From assembly GCA_002725995.1 (NCBI GenBank), contig PBRQ01000095.1, forward strand, positions 1 to 64,000: a stretch of DNA of 64,000 bases, given 5' to 3'. The stretch's first letter is position 1. Every line of letters starts with the position of its first letter. Shown here piece by piece: positions 28,009-36,550 of this stretch. Origin of the DNA: Gammaproteobacteria bacterium. Its GTDB lineage: Bacteria > Pseudomonadota > Gammaproteobacteria > Pseudomonadales > Azotimanducaceae. The position numbers were made by a program, and so were the translations under genes. A model generated the notes under the pieces. That model saw nothing but the letters and a program-made list of their open reading frames with translations. It was not told the DNA's origin and did no database searches.

Positions 28009-29021
28009 AACAAAGAGACCCTGAACTTCTGCTGCAACATGCACCTTTCCTGAGGCAAGGCATGACAACACCTACAGCTATGGGTGATGTCCTGATCGCA
28101 TTGACGCCGGCAACCCTGGCGGGTCTCTGGTACTTTGGCATAAGTGCCGTTCTGGTTATTGGTGCCAGCATTGCTGGTGCGGTCCTGACTGAGATTTCGT
28201 TCAGTGGAACAGAACGTCGTGGGGAATCACTTTTGGATGGTAGTGGGCTCTTAACTGGGCTTCTGCTTGGTCTTACCCTACCGCCGGGGCTGCCTATGTG
28301 GATGGCGTTTCTCGGTGGTGTTATTGCCCTTGGCCTGGGTAAAGTGATCTGGGGTGGGCTTGGCAACAACCTCTTTAATCCGGCGTTGGTTGGCCGGGCA
28401 TTTCTGTTGGCAACCTTTCCCATTGCGATGACAACCTGGACCACGCCCGATGAAGCGTTTTGGACCTTCAGGGCAACCAATTTTGATATACCATTTACCT
28501 ACACGGAAATTGATGGTCTAACTGCGGCCACTCCGCTGGGTCTGATGAAATTTGACCAGCAGGCCACACCCCTGTCGAATCTATTTATGGGCAGCACCTC
28601 AGGATCTCTGGGTGAAACCAGTGGACTGTTGCTGATTCTTGGTGGCATATACCTCTATTTCAGGCGTGATCTGGACTGGCGCATTCCTGTGAGTATATTG
28701 CTCACGGTTCTGGTTTTTTCAGCTATCCTGGGGCTATTCGATTCTGAGAGATTTCCAGCACCGCTATTTTCGGTATTTTCCGGGGGACTGTTATTGGGTG
28801 CGATCTATATGGCAACAGACCCGGTAACCTCACCGACAACGCCTGTCGGTACCTGGATTTTTGGTATCGGCATTGGCCTGCTTATAGTTCTGATTCGTGT
28901 TTTTGGTGGCATGCCAGAGGGTGTGATGTATGCCATTTTGCTGATGAACGCGGCGACCCCACTAATAGATCGCTTCACACAGCCCAGGGTGTTTGGGCAT
29001 CTGCGGGGTGACAATGACTGA
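28005..29021 (+). CDS. rnfD: Rnf complex membrane subunit D
   Basis: The product (338 residues) is a multi-pass membrane protein of the NqrB/RnfD family with many hydrophobic helices and the conserved loop FNPALVGRAF. The segment DGLTAATPLGL contains the threonine that carries covalent FMN in this family. It overlaps rnfC (4 bases) and rnfG (8 bases). Flavin attachment needs ApbE, which is not encoded in this window. Confidence 0.94.
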   Translation: MKQRDPELLLQHAPFLRQGMTTPTAMGDVLIALTPATLAGLWYFGISAVLVIGASIAGAVLTEISFSGTERRGESLLDGSGLLTGLLLGLTLPPGLPMWMAFLGGVIALGLGKVIWGGLGNNLFNPALVGRAFLLATFPIAMTTWTTPDEAFWTFRATNFDIPFTYTEIDGLTAATPLGLMKFDQQATPLSNLFMGSTSGSLGETSGLLLILGGIYLYFRRDLDWRIPVSILLTVLVFSAILGLFDSERFPAPLFSVFSGGLLLGAIYMATDPVTSPTTPVGTWIFGIGIGLLIVLIRVFGGMPEGVMYAILLMNAATPLIDRFTQPRVFGHLRGDND

Positions 29022-29703
29022 GGTTATTACCACCGATCGACCAGAAGCGGACCAGGATCCGTCACCTGCCAGGCTTATTGTGACGCTGGCACTGGCAGGG
29101 TTGATTTCGGGTGTGGCTATCGTTGGTATTTTTGAGGCAACCTTCAGCACCATTGCAGAGAACAAGGCGCGCGAATTGAGGGAAGCTGTATTTAAGGTGT
29201 TGCCTAGTGTAACCCAGATGCAGGAGCTAGCCTACCTTAATGACCAACTCATGCCACTGCCGCAGGGTGAGAGCGCTGAGAAAACGATTTACGCAGGTTA
29301 CACAGAGGAAGCCAAATTTGTTGGCTATGCTATTCCGGGTGAAGGACCAGGATTCCAGGACACGATTAAACTGCTCTATGGTTATATGCCCGCCGACAGG
29401 AAAGTTGTTGGTATGGAGGTGCTCGAGAGTCGAGAGACGCCAGGGCTAGGAGATAAAATATATAAGGATGCGGTATTTGTGGGAAATTTTTCGGACCTGC
29501 CCATTGATCCGGTGATCGAGGTCGTAAAAAAGGGCCGGCGCGATAGCGACAATCAGGTTGATGCAATTACCGGTGCGACTATATCCTCAAGAGCTGTTGT
29601 CAGAATCATCAACGAAACGAATGAAATATGGCTGGACAACCTCCCTGCAGCCGGTAGTGAACCTGAAATGCCTGCCAAGTCAGACGAGGTAGCGCATGAC
29701 TGA
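29014..29703 (+). CDS. rnfG: Rnf complex subunit G (covalent FMN)
   Basis: I use the ATG at 29014, overlapping the rnfD stop, rather than the upstream track start at 28993; the protein is 229 residues. It has one membrane helix near residues 20-42, then a periplasmic domain with the flavinylation motif AITGATISSRAV. It also has LESRETPGLGDKI, typical of RnfG/NqrC. It shuttles electrons between membrane subunits on the outer face. It overlaps rnfE by 8 bases. Confidence 0.93.
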   Translation: MTEVITTDRPEADQDPSPARLIVTLALAGLISGVAIVGIFEATFSTIAENKARELREAVFKVLPSVTQMQELAYLNDQLMPLPQGESAEKTIYAGYTEEAKFVGYAIPGEGPGFQDTIKLLYGYMPADRKVVGMEVLESRETPGLGDKIYKDAVFVGNFSDLPIDPVIEVVKKGRRDSDNQVDAITGATISSRAVVRIINETNEIWLDNLPAAGSEPEMPAKSDEVAHD

Positions 29704-30346
29704 ATCTGAGAATAGGGACTACAACGAATTTATCAAGGGGATTTGGCGGGATAATCCGGTATTCGTGCAGGTGCTTGGTATGTGTCCCATGCTTGCCGTT
29801 ACGAACTCGGCTATAAACGCTATTGCCATGGGCGGCGCGACCTTGTTCGTGCTGGTGGGTTCGAGCTTTCTGGTGGCGGCTTTTAAAAAGTTGATTCCAA
29901 AGCAGGTCCGAATCTCCTGCTTTATCATCATCATCGCAACCTTCGTTACCGTGGCTGACTATACCTTGTTAGCCTTGGTTCCAGGGGTGCACAAGGAGCT
30001 CGGGGCCTTCATTCCGCTGATCGTTGCCAACTGCATGATACTGGGGCGGCAGGAAGCCTTTGCGTCGAAGAACACCGTGCGGCTGTCGGTTATGGATGCA
30101 CTCGGTATGTCGACGGGATTTGTGATTGCGCTTTTCACGCTTGGTGCTGTCCGAGAAATACTTGGTGCAGGTTCCCTTTTTGGAATAAGCCTTTTTGGGG
30201 CTGCCTGGGAGCCATGGGTAATCATGATTTTGCCACCGGGTGGTTTTCTTACCCTGGGTCTGATCCTGCTGGTATTCAACTGGATGACTCACCGAAAGCA
30301 GATGTTTATGGAGAAAGTCGCTGAAGCTCAGAGGAGTGGCAGCTGA
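29696..30346 (+). CDS. rnfE: Rnf complex membrane subunit E
   Basis: The product (216 residues, six predicted helices) is the NqrD/RnfE homologue. The half-helices carrying the cysteines that share the membrane [2Fe-2S] cluster with RnfA are visible: FVQVLGMCPMLAVTNS and PLIVANCMILGRQEAF. It overlaps rnfG by 8 bases and rnfA by 1 base, so stoichiometric coupled translation is likely. Confidence 0.94.
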   Translation: MTESENRDYNEFIKGIWRDNPVFVQVLGMCPMLAVTNSAINAIAMGGATLFVLVGSSFLVAAFKKLIPKQVRISCFIIIIATFVTVADYTLLALVPGVHKELGAFIPLIVANCMILGRQEAFASKNTVRLSVMDALGMSTGFVIALFTLGAVREILGAGSLFGISLFGAAWEPWVIMILPPGGFLTLGLILLVFNWMTHRKQMFMEKVAEAQRSGS

Positions 30347-30924
30347 TGCAAGAGCTCTTCTGGATATTTATCAGCTCACTGCTAATCAACAATTTTGTAC
30401 TGACATACTTTCTTGGTATCTGTCCCTTCCTGGGTGTTTCAAATTCATTGGAGACTTCATTTCGACTGGGGCTCGCAACAACATTTGTGATGCTGGTAAC
30501 GGCCTTATGTGCGTGGGTGCTAAATACCTATCTGCTGATCTACGCTCCTTATCTCAGGCTAATAAGCTTTATCGTTGTCATAGCGAGTACTGTTCAATTT
30601 ATTGAGATGTTGATCAAGAAACTGAGCCCGGCTCTATTCAGAGCCCTCGGTATTTTCCTGCCGCTGATTACCACCAACTGTGCGATTCTTGGTCTGGCTA
30701 TCTTCTCGACTAACCGGGGATATGGGTTTATGGAAGGCATTACCTATGCCCTGGGAGCGGGACTTGGATTCACCATCGCTATGGTACTTTTGGCGGGTCT
30801 GCGTGAGGAAAGTGAACTATCTGATGTGCCAGCGCTCATTGAAGGCACTGCCATGAACCTCATTATCGCTGGTATACTCTCCATGGCATTTATGGGGTTT
30901 GCCGGTTTGTTCAGTTCTACCTGA
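30346..30924 (+). CDS. rnfA: Rnf complex membrane subunit A
   Basis: The product (192 residues) is the NqrE/RnfA homologue with six helices. The cluster cysteines lie in LTYFLGICPFLGVSNS and PLITTNCAILGLAIF, mirroring RnfE in inverted topology. It is the last standard rnf gene here; the NqrM-like gene follows after 2 bases. The gene order after the PFOR-like ORF is C-D-G-E-A, as in many anaerobes, whereas the E. coli order is A-B-C-D-G-E. Confidence 0.95.
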   Translation: MQELFWIFISSLLINNFVLTYFLGICPFLGVSNSLETSFRLGLATTFVMLVTALCAWVLNTYLLIYAPYLRLISFIVVIASTVQFIEMLIKKLSPALFRALGIFLPLITTNCAILGLAIFSTNRGYGFMEGITYALGAGLGFTIAMVLLAGLREESELSDVPALIEGTAMNLIIAGILSMAFMGFAGLFSST

Positions 30925-30926
30925 TC

Positions 30927-31094
30927 ATGGGCAGCTATATTCTTCCCATTCTTATCTTTGCTCTTACCCTTGGCTGTTGGGCAATGTTCCAGCTCTGGAC
31001 AGGTCATCAACCGGATGGCAGGTCAATTGATCAAGACGGTGGAACCTGTGCGGATTGCCAGGAACCATGCACCACTGATGAGGTTCAAAGCTAG
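30927..31094 (+). CDS. NqrM-like small cysteine-rich membrane protein
   Basis: This 55-residue ORF is absent from the track. It starts 2 bases after the rnfA stop and has one N-terminal membrane helix (YILPILIFALTLGCWAMF). The tail GGTCADCQEPCTTDE resembles the CDC-x3-C tail of NqrM (DUF539), which is needed to mature the Fe site between NqrD and NqrE. RnfA and RnfE hold the equivalent [2Fe-2S] site, so a role as Rnf maturation factor is a reasonable inference. Family assignment rests on my recollection of the motif. Confidence 0.65.
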   Translation: MGSYILPILIFALTLGCWAMFQLWTGHQPDGRSIDQDGGTCADCQEPCTTDEVQS

Positions 31095-31135
31095 CTGGCT
31101 TGGTAGCGAGCAACTTTTCCCACTAAGTATGGTGC

Positions 31136-31549
31136 CTAGAAGGGCTTGGTCACCACCATTATCAGAATGGGAACAACGATAATCAGGGCAGATTCATTAA
31201 AGATGCGAAAAAATACAGATGAATGAATGATCTTGCCAGCCTGCATCTGGCGCAGATAGCGAAAGCACTGCCACTGGTAGGTTAACAAGAAAATGACCAG
31301 CAGTAGTTTTGCATGCATCCAATTACCAGTGATATCGTAGCCAAGCCACAGACAGAGCCCGGGAATGATGGCCAGCACAGCCATAATAGTAGAAAACCAG
31401 AAGAGCTTTGATGCCATGATAACCAGACGTCTGGTGTCTTCATTTGCTGCCTGGCCCTCGACATAGTGCACGATGATCCTGGGCAGATAGAAGACGCCCG
31501 CCATCCAAGCCATCACGAATAGGATATGAGCGGTCTTTATCCAGAGCAT
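31136..31549 (-). CDS. hemJ: HemJ-like protoporphyrinogen oxidase (CopD/UPF0093 family)
   Basis: The ATG at 31549 gives 137 residues, the usual HemJ length, and starts right at the conserved MLWIKTAHILFVMAWMAG. The track start at 31600 adds 17 unconserved residues from a GTG. Four hydrophobic helices are visible, with the family His in the first helix and an Arg-containing YLPRI. HemJ oxidises protoporphyrinogen IX in heme synthesis. It is convergent with the rnf operon. Confidence 0.75.
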   Translation of the reverse strand: MLWIKTAHILFVMAWMAGVFYLPRIIVHYVEGQAANEDTRRLVIMASKLFWFSTIMAVLAIIPGLCLWLGYDITGNWMHAKLLLVIFLLTYQWQCFRYLRQMQAGKIIHSSVFFRIFNESALIIVVPILIMVVTKPF

Positions 31550-31636
31550 TGCAGATTTTCCGTTTATTGATTCAGGTAAGTCCCAACACTCGAAATTCAC
31601 GATATGCTGGTACGATAATAATCAGATTCAAACACA

Positions 31637-32377
31637 ATGATCGAGACTAACACACTACTTTTTTTTGCTTTGGTGGCCTTTGGGGCAGTTGTCCAGACGG
31701 TTACAGGATTTGCATTGGGTTTGATCATAATAGCCGGCGTGACAGTTCTGGGGATTGCTGAAATTAGTTTTGCAGCGGCGGTTATCAGCTTTGTCGCACT
31801 GGCGAATGTGCTGGTTGCACTCAGGGCGAGCAGGCACCATATTGATCTTGAGTATGTCAAATGGGTTGCCATTGGTTTAGTTCCATTTATGTTGGTGGGT
31901 GTCATTTTCCTTGAATTTCTCGGTACTCAATATTACAACTTTCTCAAGGTCCTGCTGGGTGTTGTCATCATCTGTGCGGGTGTCATGTTGATGATTACCC
32001 CTGCGGCTTATGAAAAAGAATCCCCTAAACCCATTAGGACTCTTTGCGGTATGTTGGGGGGTGTGATGGCTGGTCTATACAGTTCCGGAGGGCCTCCACT
32101 TGCTTACTTCATGTACCGCCAGCCAATCGAACTAAATACGATCAGGGCAACACTTCTTGCTATATTCGCTATCTCTACACTCTGGAGAACTTTTGTCGTG
32201 GCAGTAGCAGGGCACATAGATAGCCAGGTGCTTATTACTGCTGCCACATCTATCCCGATTGTTATTGTTGCCACCCTGGTCACGGGCAAATTCATGTACC
32301 TCATTCCTGATCGATTGGTCCGCAGGCTGGTATTTTTCCTGTTAATGGGGACAGGGGTTTTTCTAGTTGTCCAGTAG
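31637..32377 (+). CDS. TauE/SafE family sulfite exporter-like permease
   Basis: The product (246 residues) has about seven to eight hydrophobic helices and the two half-repeats of TauE/SafE proteins (FGAVVQTVTGFALGLI and GVMAGLYSSGGPPLAYF). Members export sulfite, sulfoacetate or other organic acids. No substrate hint exists in the neighbours. The start lies 36 bases from the divergent HemJ track start. Confidence 0.82.
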   Translation: MIETNTLLFFALVAFGAVVQTVTGFALGLIIIAGVTVLGIAEISFAAAVISFVALANVLVALRASRHHIDLEYVKWVAIGLVPFMLVGVIFLEFLGTQYYNFLKVLLGVVIICAGVMLMITPAAYEKESPKPIRTLCGMLGGVMAGLYSSGGPPLAYFMYRQPIELNTIRATLLAIFAISTLWRTFVVAVAGHIDSQVLITAATSIPIVIVATLVTGKFMYLIPDRLVRRLVFFLLMGTGVFLVVQ

Positions 32378-32380
32378 CAT

Positions 32381-32881
32381 TCAAGCGGTCTTCTCTGTCC
32401 AAACGTTATCCCAGTACTTCCCGAATTTGTAACCGACCTCCGTTAGATACCCGACCTCCTTGAATCCCAGGGAGGTGTGCAAGGCAAGGCTTGCATCATT
32501 TGGCAGTGTTATGATGCCATAGCAGCGGTGGGTGCCTGCAGTTTCCAAGTCCTGAAGCAGTCTTGAGTAAAGCTGCCTGCCGAAGCAGCGGCCGTCGAAA
32601 TCCGGATCCAGATATATGGTGGTTTCAACTGAGCGATCATAAGCTGGCTTTTGCCTGAACTGGCTGCTGCTGGCATAGCCGATAGGCTTTCCGTCAAGGT
32701 ATGCGACGAGGAGTATATAGAGTGCGTTGTTGTACTGGTGAAACCAGTCGCGCCTTTCTTCCGGAGCGAATGGCTTTGTATCGAATGTCACGGCTGATGT
32801 AATCACATAGTGGTTGTAAATCTCAGTCAGTCTTTCAAGGTCAGACTCGGTTGCTCTGCGAATTTCAATTGAATTGTTCAT
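32381..32881 (-). CDS. GNAT acetyltransferase, phosphinothricin acetyltransferase-like
   Basis: The ATG at 32881 (MNNSIEIRRATESDLE) removes an unlikely 17-residue extension in the track; the product is 166 residues. Pattern features of the Pat/MddA group are visible: IYNHYVITSAVTFDTKPF and YASSSQFRQKPAYDRSVETTIYLDP, then the acetyl-CoA loop DGRCFGRQLYSRLL. It N-acetylates a small amine such as an amino acid analogue. It ends 3 bases after the convergent permease stop. Confidence 0.8.
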   Translation of the reverse strand: MNNSIEIRRATESDLERLTEIYNHYVITSAVTFDTKPFAPEERRDWFHQYNNALYILLVAYLDGKPIGYASSSQFRQKPAYDRSVETTIYLDPDFDGRCFGRQLYSRLLQDLETAGTHRCYGIITLPNDASLALHTSLGFKEVGYLTEVGYKFGKYWDNVWTEKTA

Positions 32882-32955
32882 GGATGACAAAAAAGTAAAA
32901 ACCACTGCAATTTTAACCCGACACACCACCATAACAAGTAGAATGCCTAGTATCC

Positions 32956-34089
32956 ATGAGCAGTTTTGAAGACATAAGGCCTTACGAAGATGCAGAAGTC
33001 ACCAACGTCGTTGGTCGGCTGCTTCGAGATGCAGAGCTATTGAGGTTCCTGAGTAAATGGCAGGCACCCGGGGTTCACCGCTATCTACCCTGGCCAGTGG
33101 AAAAGTTTGTGGCACATCGGCTGGGCAGACAATTGCATGGTGTCAATTCCATCAAGGGTATCCAGGAGATCGTTGCCCAGGCGGTTCAACGATTGCTAAA
33201 AGAGACGGCCACCAGTTTCCGTTGTGAAGGGATTGAAAAGCTGGATCAGGATGAGTCCTACCTATTTATCAGCAATCATCGCGACATTGCTGGAGATTCC
33301 ATGCTGTTGAATTATGCGCTGCACCGGTCTGATTACGAAACTGCCCGGATTGCCGTGGGGGATAACCTGATACAGCGTCCATTCGCAACTGACCTGATGA
33401 AACTGAACAAGAGCTTCTTTATCAAGCGATCTGGTAAAGACAAGAGAAGTGTTTATAAGGCGTTGGCGCATGCCTCAGAGTATATCCAGAACTCTTTGCG
33501 AGAGGGCTCTTCAATCTGGATTGCCCAGAGTGAGGGCAGGGCTAAGGATGGCATTGACCGGACTGACCCGGCAGTAATCAAGATGCTGACGCTGCACGAT
33601 CGAAAACGGGATTTTGCTGAGCACATAGCCTCACTGAAGATTGTCCCCATGTCTCTGGCCTACGAGTTTGATCCCTGTGATGAGATGAAAGCCAGGGAGC
33701 TGACATCTATTGCCCAGACCGGTGAGTACCAGAAAACAGAAGGAGAGGATCTGTTGAGCCTGGCTAGAGGATTAGCCGGCTTTAAAGGAAACATCATCCT
33801 CAGGCTTGGTGATGTGCTCGATACATCTTTCTCGACTGCGGAAGATGTTGCCCTTGAAGTTGACCGTCAGGTATTGGCGAATCTGAAATTATTCCCGATT
33901 AGCTACTGGGCTCTGTCCCAGATTAAGGAAGATCAGTATCAGAGCATCTGGGATCAGGTGCGTGACCAGGCCACTACTGGTGATCCGGCGGCCTATGAGA
34001 GTCGTCAGCAAGATTGTGACGTTGCCTATCGTGCGCAGTGGTTGAAGACCTATGCCAATCCTGTGGTAAACAAGTTTAGTATGTCTTAG
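32956..34089 (+). CDS. PlsC-like glycerophosphate acyltransferase family protein
   Basis: The product has 377 residues. The acyltransferase block I reads SNHRDIAGDSMLL, with five residues between His and Asp instead of the usual four. Block III-like IWIAQSEGRAKDGIDRTDP follows. It probably transfers an acyl chain to a lysophospholipid at the membrane. It is longer than PlsC (about 245), with helical extensions at both ends. It stands alone, followed by a repeat-rich gap. Confidence 0.7.
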   Translation: MSSFEDIRPYEDAEVTNVVGRLLRDAELLRFLSKWQAPGVHRYLPWPVEKFVAHRLGRQLHGVNSIKGIQEIVAQAVQRLLKETATSFRCEGIEKLDQDESYLFISNHRDIAGDSMLLNYALHRSDYETARIAVGDNLIQRPFATDLMKLNKSFFIKRSGKDKRSVYKALAHASEYIQNSLREGSSIWIAQSEGRAKDGIDRTDPAVIKMLTLHDRKRDFAEHIASLKIVPMSLAYEFDPCDEMKARELTSIAQTGEYQKTEGEDLLSLARGLAGFKGNIILRLGDVLDTSFSTAEDVALEVDRQVLANLKLFPISYWALSQIKEDQYQSIWDQVRDQATTGDPAAYESRQQDCDVAYRAQWLKTYANPVVNKFSMS

Positions 34090-34478
34090 AGATCCCGCCA
34101 TTCCCGCGTCTCGGCGACCCCGTCCGTCCCTGGCGCTAGCCACTCCAGGTCAGGTACCAGACTATTCAATCCTAACTGCTGAATTCCGCCGAATTAGTGT
34201 CAGATCAAGGTTAACTAGCGAAAGGTGGCTGGGTATCCCTTCCGTATGCCTTCAAGCGCAGCGCTGAACGCATGGAGAGAGACCCTTTAGGAGCTCTCGA
34301 CTAAAGTGAAGGTAGCTGGGGCGCCGAGCTCGGAGAGCCGCAGGCTGCGGAGGAAGGGGTACCCAGCTATCTTTTGCGAATAACCCCGCAGCCTGCCAAG
34401 CAACTAATATTGTCCCTGTGCGCGCAATCCTGGAAGCGGGTTAAGCAATGGGAGGTTCTGCCACCAACTCCACTCAGC
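34090..34478. repeat. Repeat-rich intergenic region
   Basis: This gap holds no believable gene. Bases 34111-34172 match, inverted and at 52 of 62 positions, bases 58271-58332. Bases 34194-34213 match 7509-7528 at 18 of 20. Bases 34224-34243 and 34352-34371 form an imperfect inverted repeat (17 of 20), bounding a 148-base segment that could be a small non-autonomous element. The sequence looks GC-richer than its surroundings. Confidence 0.6.
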
Positions 34479-35465
34479 TCAGTCAAAAACCTGAAGCGTC
34501 GGTTCACTCAACTTGGACCACTGCTCTCTGAGTTCCAGAATATGTTCCGACCAGTAGCGTTCAGTGTTGAAAAATGGGAATGCCCGCGGAAAGGCCGGGT
34601 CATCCCAACGCCTGGCAAGCCATCCCGCGTGATACATCATGCGCAGGGTGCGCAGGGGCTCTATTAGCCGCAGTTCCGTGTAGTCAAAATCTGAGAAATC
34701 TCTGTAGCCCTTCAAAATTGTGGACATCTGGTTGGATTGCTCAGATGGTTCACCTGATAGCATCATCCACAGGTCCTGGATTGCAGGCCCCGAGCGAGCG
34801 TCATCAAAGTCGACAAAGTGTGGTGTATCTATCCGCCAGAGGATATTGCCCATGTGGCAATCACCATGTAGGCGAATAGACCGATAGGGGAAAGCCGTCA
34901 TAATGGGTTCAAGGTCCTGCAGTAAACCTTCTGAGACAGATTCATATGCCGGCAGGAGTTCGAGGGGCAGGAAATTATTCTCCAGCAGGAATTTACGTGT
35001 CTCAATACCGTATTCTTCAATTGAAATGGCCCTTCTGTGTTCAAACCTTCTCCTTGTACTGACGCTATGTATCCTGCCAATAAACCGGCCAAGTATTTCC
35101 AGGCAATTCAGGTCATCCAGTTCGGGTGCTCTCCCGCCCCTCCTAGGGTAGAGTGAAAAACGAAACTGGTGGAAGGCGCTTAGTGTTTTGTCACCATCAA
35201 TCTGTAGCGGTGCGACGACTGAAATTTCCTCGTCAGCCAGTTCCTGTGTGAACTCATGTTCCTCGAGAATTTCCTCGTCACTCCACCGGTTGGGGCGGTA
35301 GAATTTTCCAACGACCGGTTCGTTATCTTCGATACCGATCTGATAAACACGATTCTCGTAACTGTTAAGTTCAAGAATACGGGCATCGCATTGATAACCC
35401 ACACTTTCAACCGCATCCATTACAAGGTCGGGTGTCAGGCTCGTGAAGGGGTGCTCTTCAGTCAT
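34479..35465 (-). CDS. srkA: Stress response kinase A (YihE/RdoA family)
   Basis: The product (328 residues) has the aminoglycoside-phosphotransferase-like kinase fold of SrkA: SYENRVYQIGIEDNEPVVGKFYRP, catalytic RLHGDCHMGNILW and metal-binding HFVDFDDARSGPAIQDLWMML. SrkA is a Ser/Thr kinase that lowers stress-induced death and is often co-transcribed with dsbA in E. coli, which is not here. Its 5' end overlaps the modC stop by 8 bases. Confidence 0.9.
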   Translation of the reverse strand: MTEEHPFTSLTPDLVMDAVESVGYQCDARILELNSYENRVYQIGIEDNEPVVGKFYRPNRWSDEEILEEHEFTQELADEEISVVAPLQIDGDKTLSAFHQFRFSLYPRRGGRAPELDDLNCLEILGRFIGRIHSVSTRRRFEHRRAISIEEYGIETRKFLLENNFLPLELLPAYESVSEGLLQDLEPIMTAFPYRSIRLHGDCHMGNILWRIDTPHFVDFDDARSGPAIQDLWMMLSGEPSEQSNQMSTILKGYRDFSDFDYTELRLIEPLRTLRMMYHAGWLARRWDDPAFPRAFPFFNTERYWSEHILELREQWSKLSEPTLQVFD

Positions 35466-36549
35466 TAATACTTTCCATCAAAAGTGCTACGCTCTTTATT
35501 TGAGCATAGACTGTTTGTTCGGGTTGAAGGCCTAGCAGGTTCAGGGACTTTTTTGTAATTCTTGCTAGAATAAATTGCCTTTTTCGACGTAGTCTGACGA
35601 GAACGCTTGGCCCGGTACTTTCTTCAAATGACACGATCTGAACTTCAAGTACATTTAGAATGCTGGTGTTTTCTGGTCGGGTCGTAGTGATGCTGACATC
35701 CTTCGCAGGAATTCGAACCCGAAGTGAATCGCCAACCTGATACTGCTCTGCATTGACGAAGATGCTTGCCTCCTCAAAATCAAGTTCACTCAAACGATAG
35801 TTATGGTCGTGTTTCGCGACGGTGCACTGTATGACCACCGCAGCCGCATCTCCCTCCCCGGAGTTCAGTTCGAGGGTTGAACAAAGTTCAAGCATTGAGC
35901 CTTGTGACGTTATCTTTCCATTGTCGAGTACAAAGAGATGATCAGCGAGATAGGTGATCTCTTCGTATGAATGACTCACATAGACCATCGGGATTTGAAG
36001 ATTCCTGTGTAAGCGATCTAGGTAGGGGAGTATTCGCGACCGTGATGGGACGTCGATGGAACCAAGCGGCTCATCCATGAATAAACACTTTGCTCCGTTT
36101 AGCAAAACCCGCGAGATGGCTACTCGCTGGGCCTCACCTCCGGATAGTTGCCTGATTTCCTTGTCCAGCAGCGGTTGCAAGTTTAACCAGTCATACACCT
36201 GGTTTATATCCAGGTTGTGTTCGGTATGCTGACGGCTGAGAGCAAAATTGAGATTGCCTTGGACTGAGAGGTGAGGGAATAGCTGCTGTTGCTGGAATAC
36301 AAAGCCCACTCCACGCATCTCAGGCCGGACGAAGCTATGCTTATTTTGCCAGACATTTTTCCCATCAGTGATCTCAATTCGATCGCTCCGGGTTCCTCGT
36401 TCAAGACCTGCCAGTAGACGCAGGAGGGTGGATTTGCCCGATCCCGATGGACCGTAGAGGGCAGTGATCCCGTGCGGCTGAACCGTCAGGTTTACATCCA
36501 GCACAAAGTCAGGATCGCGAGTGAGGTGAATGTCAGCATTTATTTCCAT
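35458..36549 (-). CDS. modC: Molybdate ABC transporter ATP-binding protein
   Basis: The product has 363 residues. Walker A is GPSGSGKST (33-41), the signature LSGGEAQRVAISRVLL, and Walker B CLFMDEPLGSID. The C-terminal third is a molybdate-binding TOBE domain (VQIVSFEESTGPSVLVRLR), as in genuine ModC. It drives molybdate import through ModB. The order is modA-modB-modC with overlaps or near overlaps, then srkA. Confidence 0.93.
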   Translation of the reverse strand: MEINADIHLTRDPDFVLDVNLTVQPHGITALYGPSGSGKSTLLRLLAGLERGTRSDRIEITDGKNVWQNKHSFVRPEMRGVGFVFQQQQLFPHLSVQGNLNFALSRQHTEHNLDINQVYDWLNLQPLLDKEIRQLSGGEAQRVAISRVLLNGAKCLFMDEPLGSIDVPSRSRILPYLDRLHRNLQIPMVYVSHSYEEITYLADHLFVLDNGKITSQGSMLELCSTLELNSGEGDAAAVVIQCTVAKHDHNYRLSELDFEEASIFVNAEQYQVGDSLRVRIPAKDVSITTTRPENTSILNVLEVQIVSFEESTGPSVLVRLRRKRQFILARITKKSLNLLGLQPEQTVYAQIKSVALLMESIND

Positions 36550-36550
36550 C

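Noticed and set aside
30336-30605. 89-codon ORF overlapping rnfA in another frame
   Set aside because: Overlaps a clear rnfA reading frame with full family motifs, so it is a shadow.
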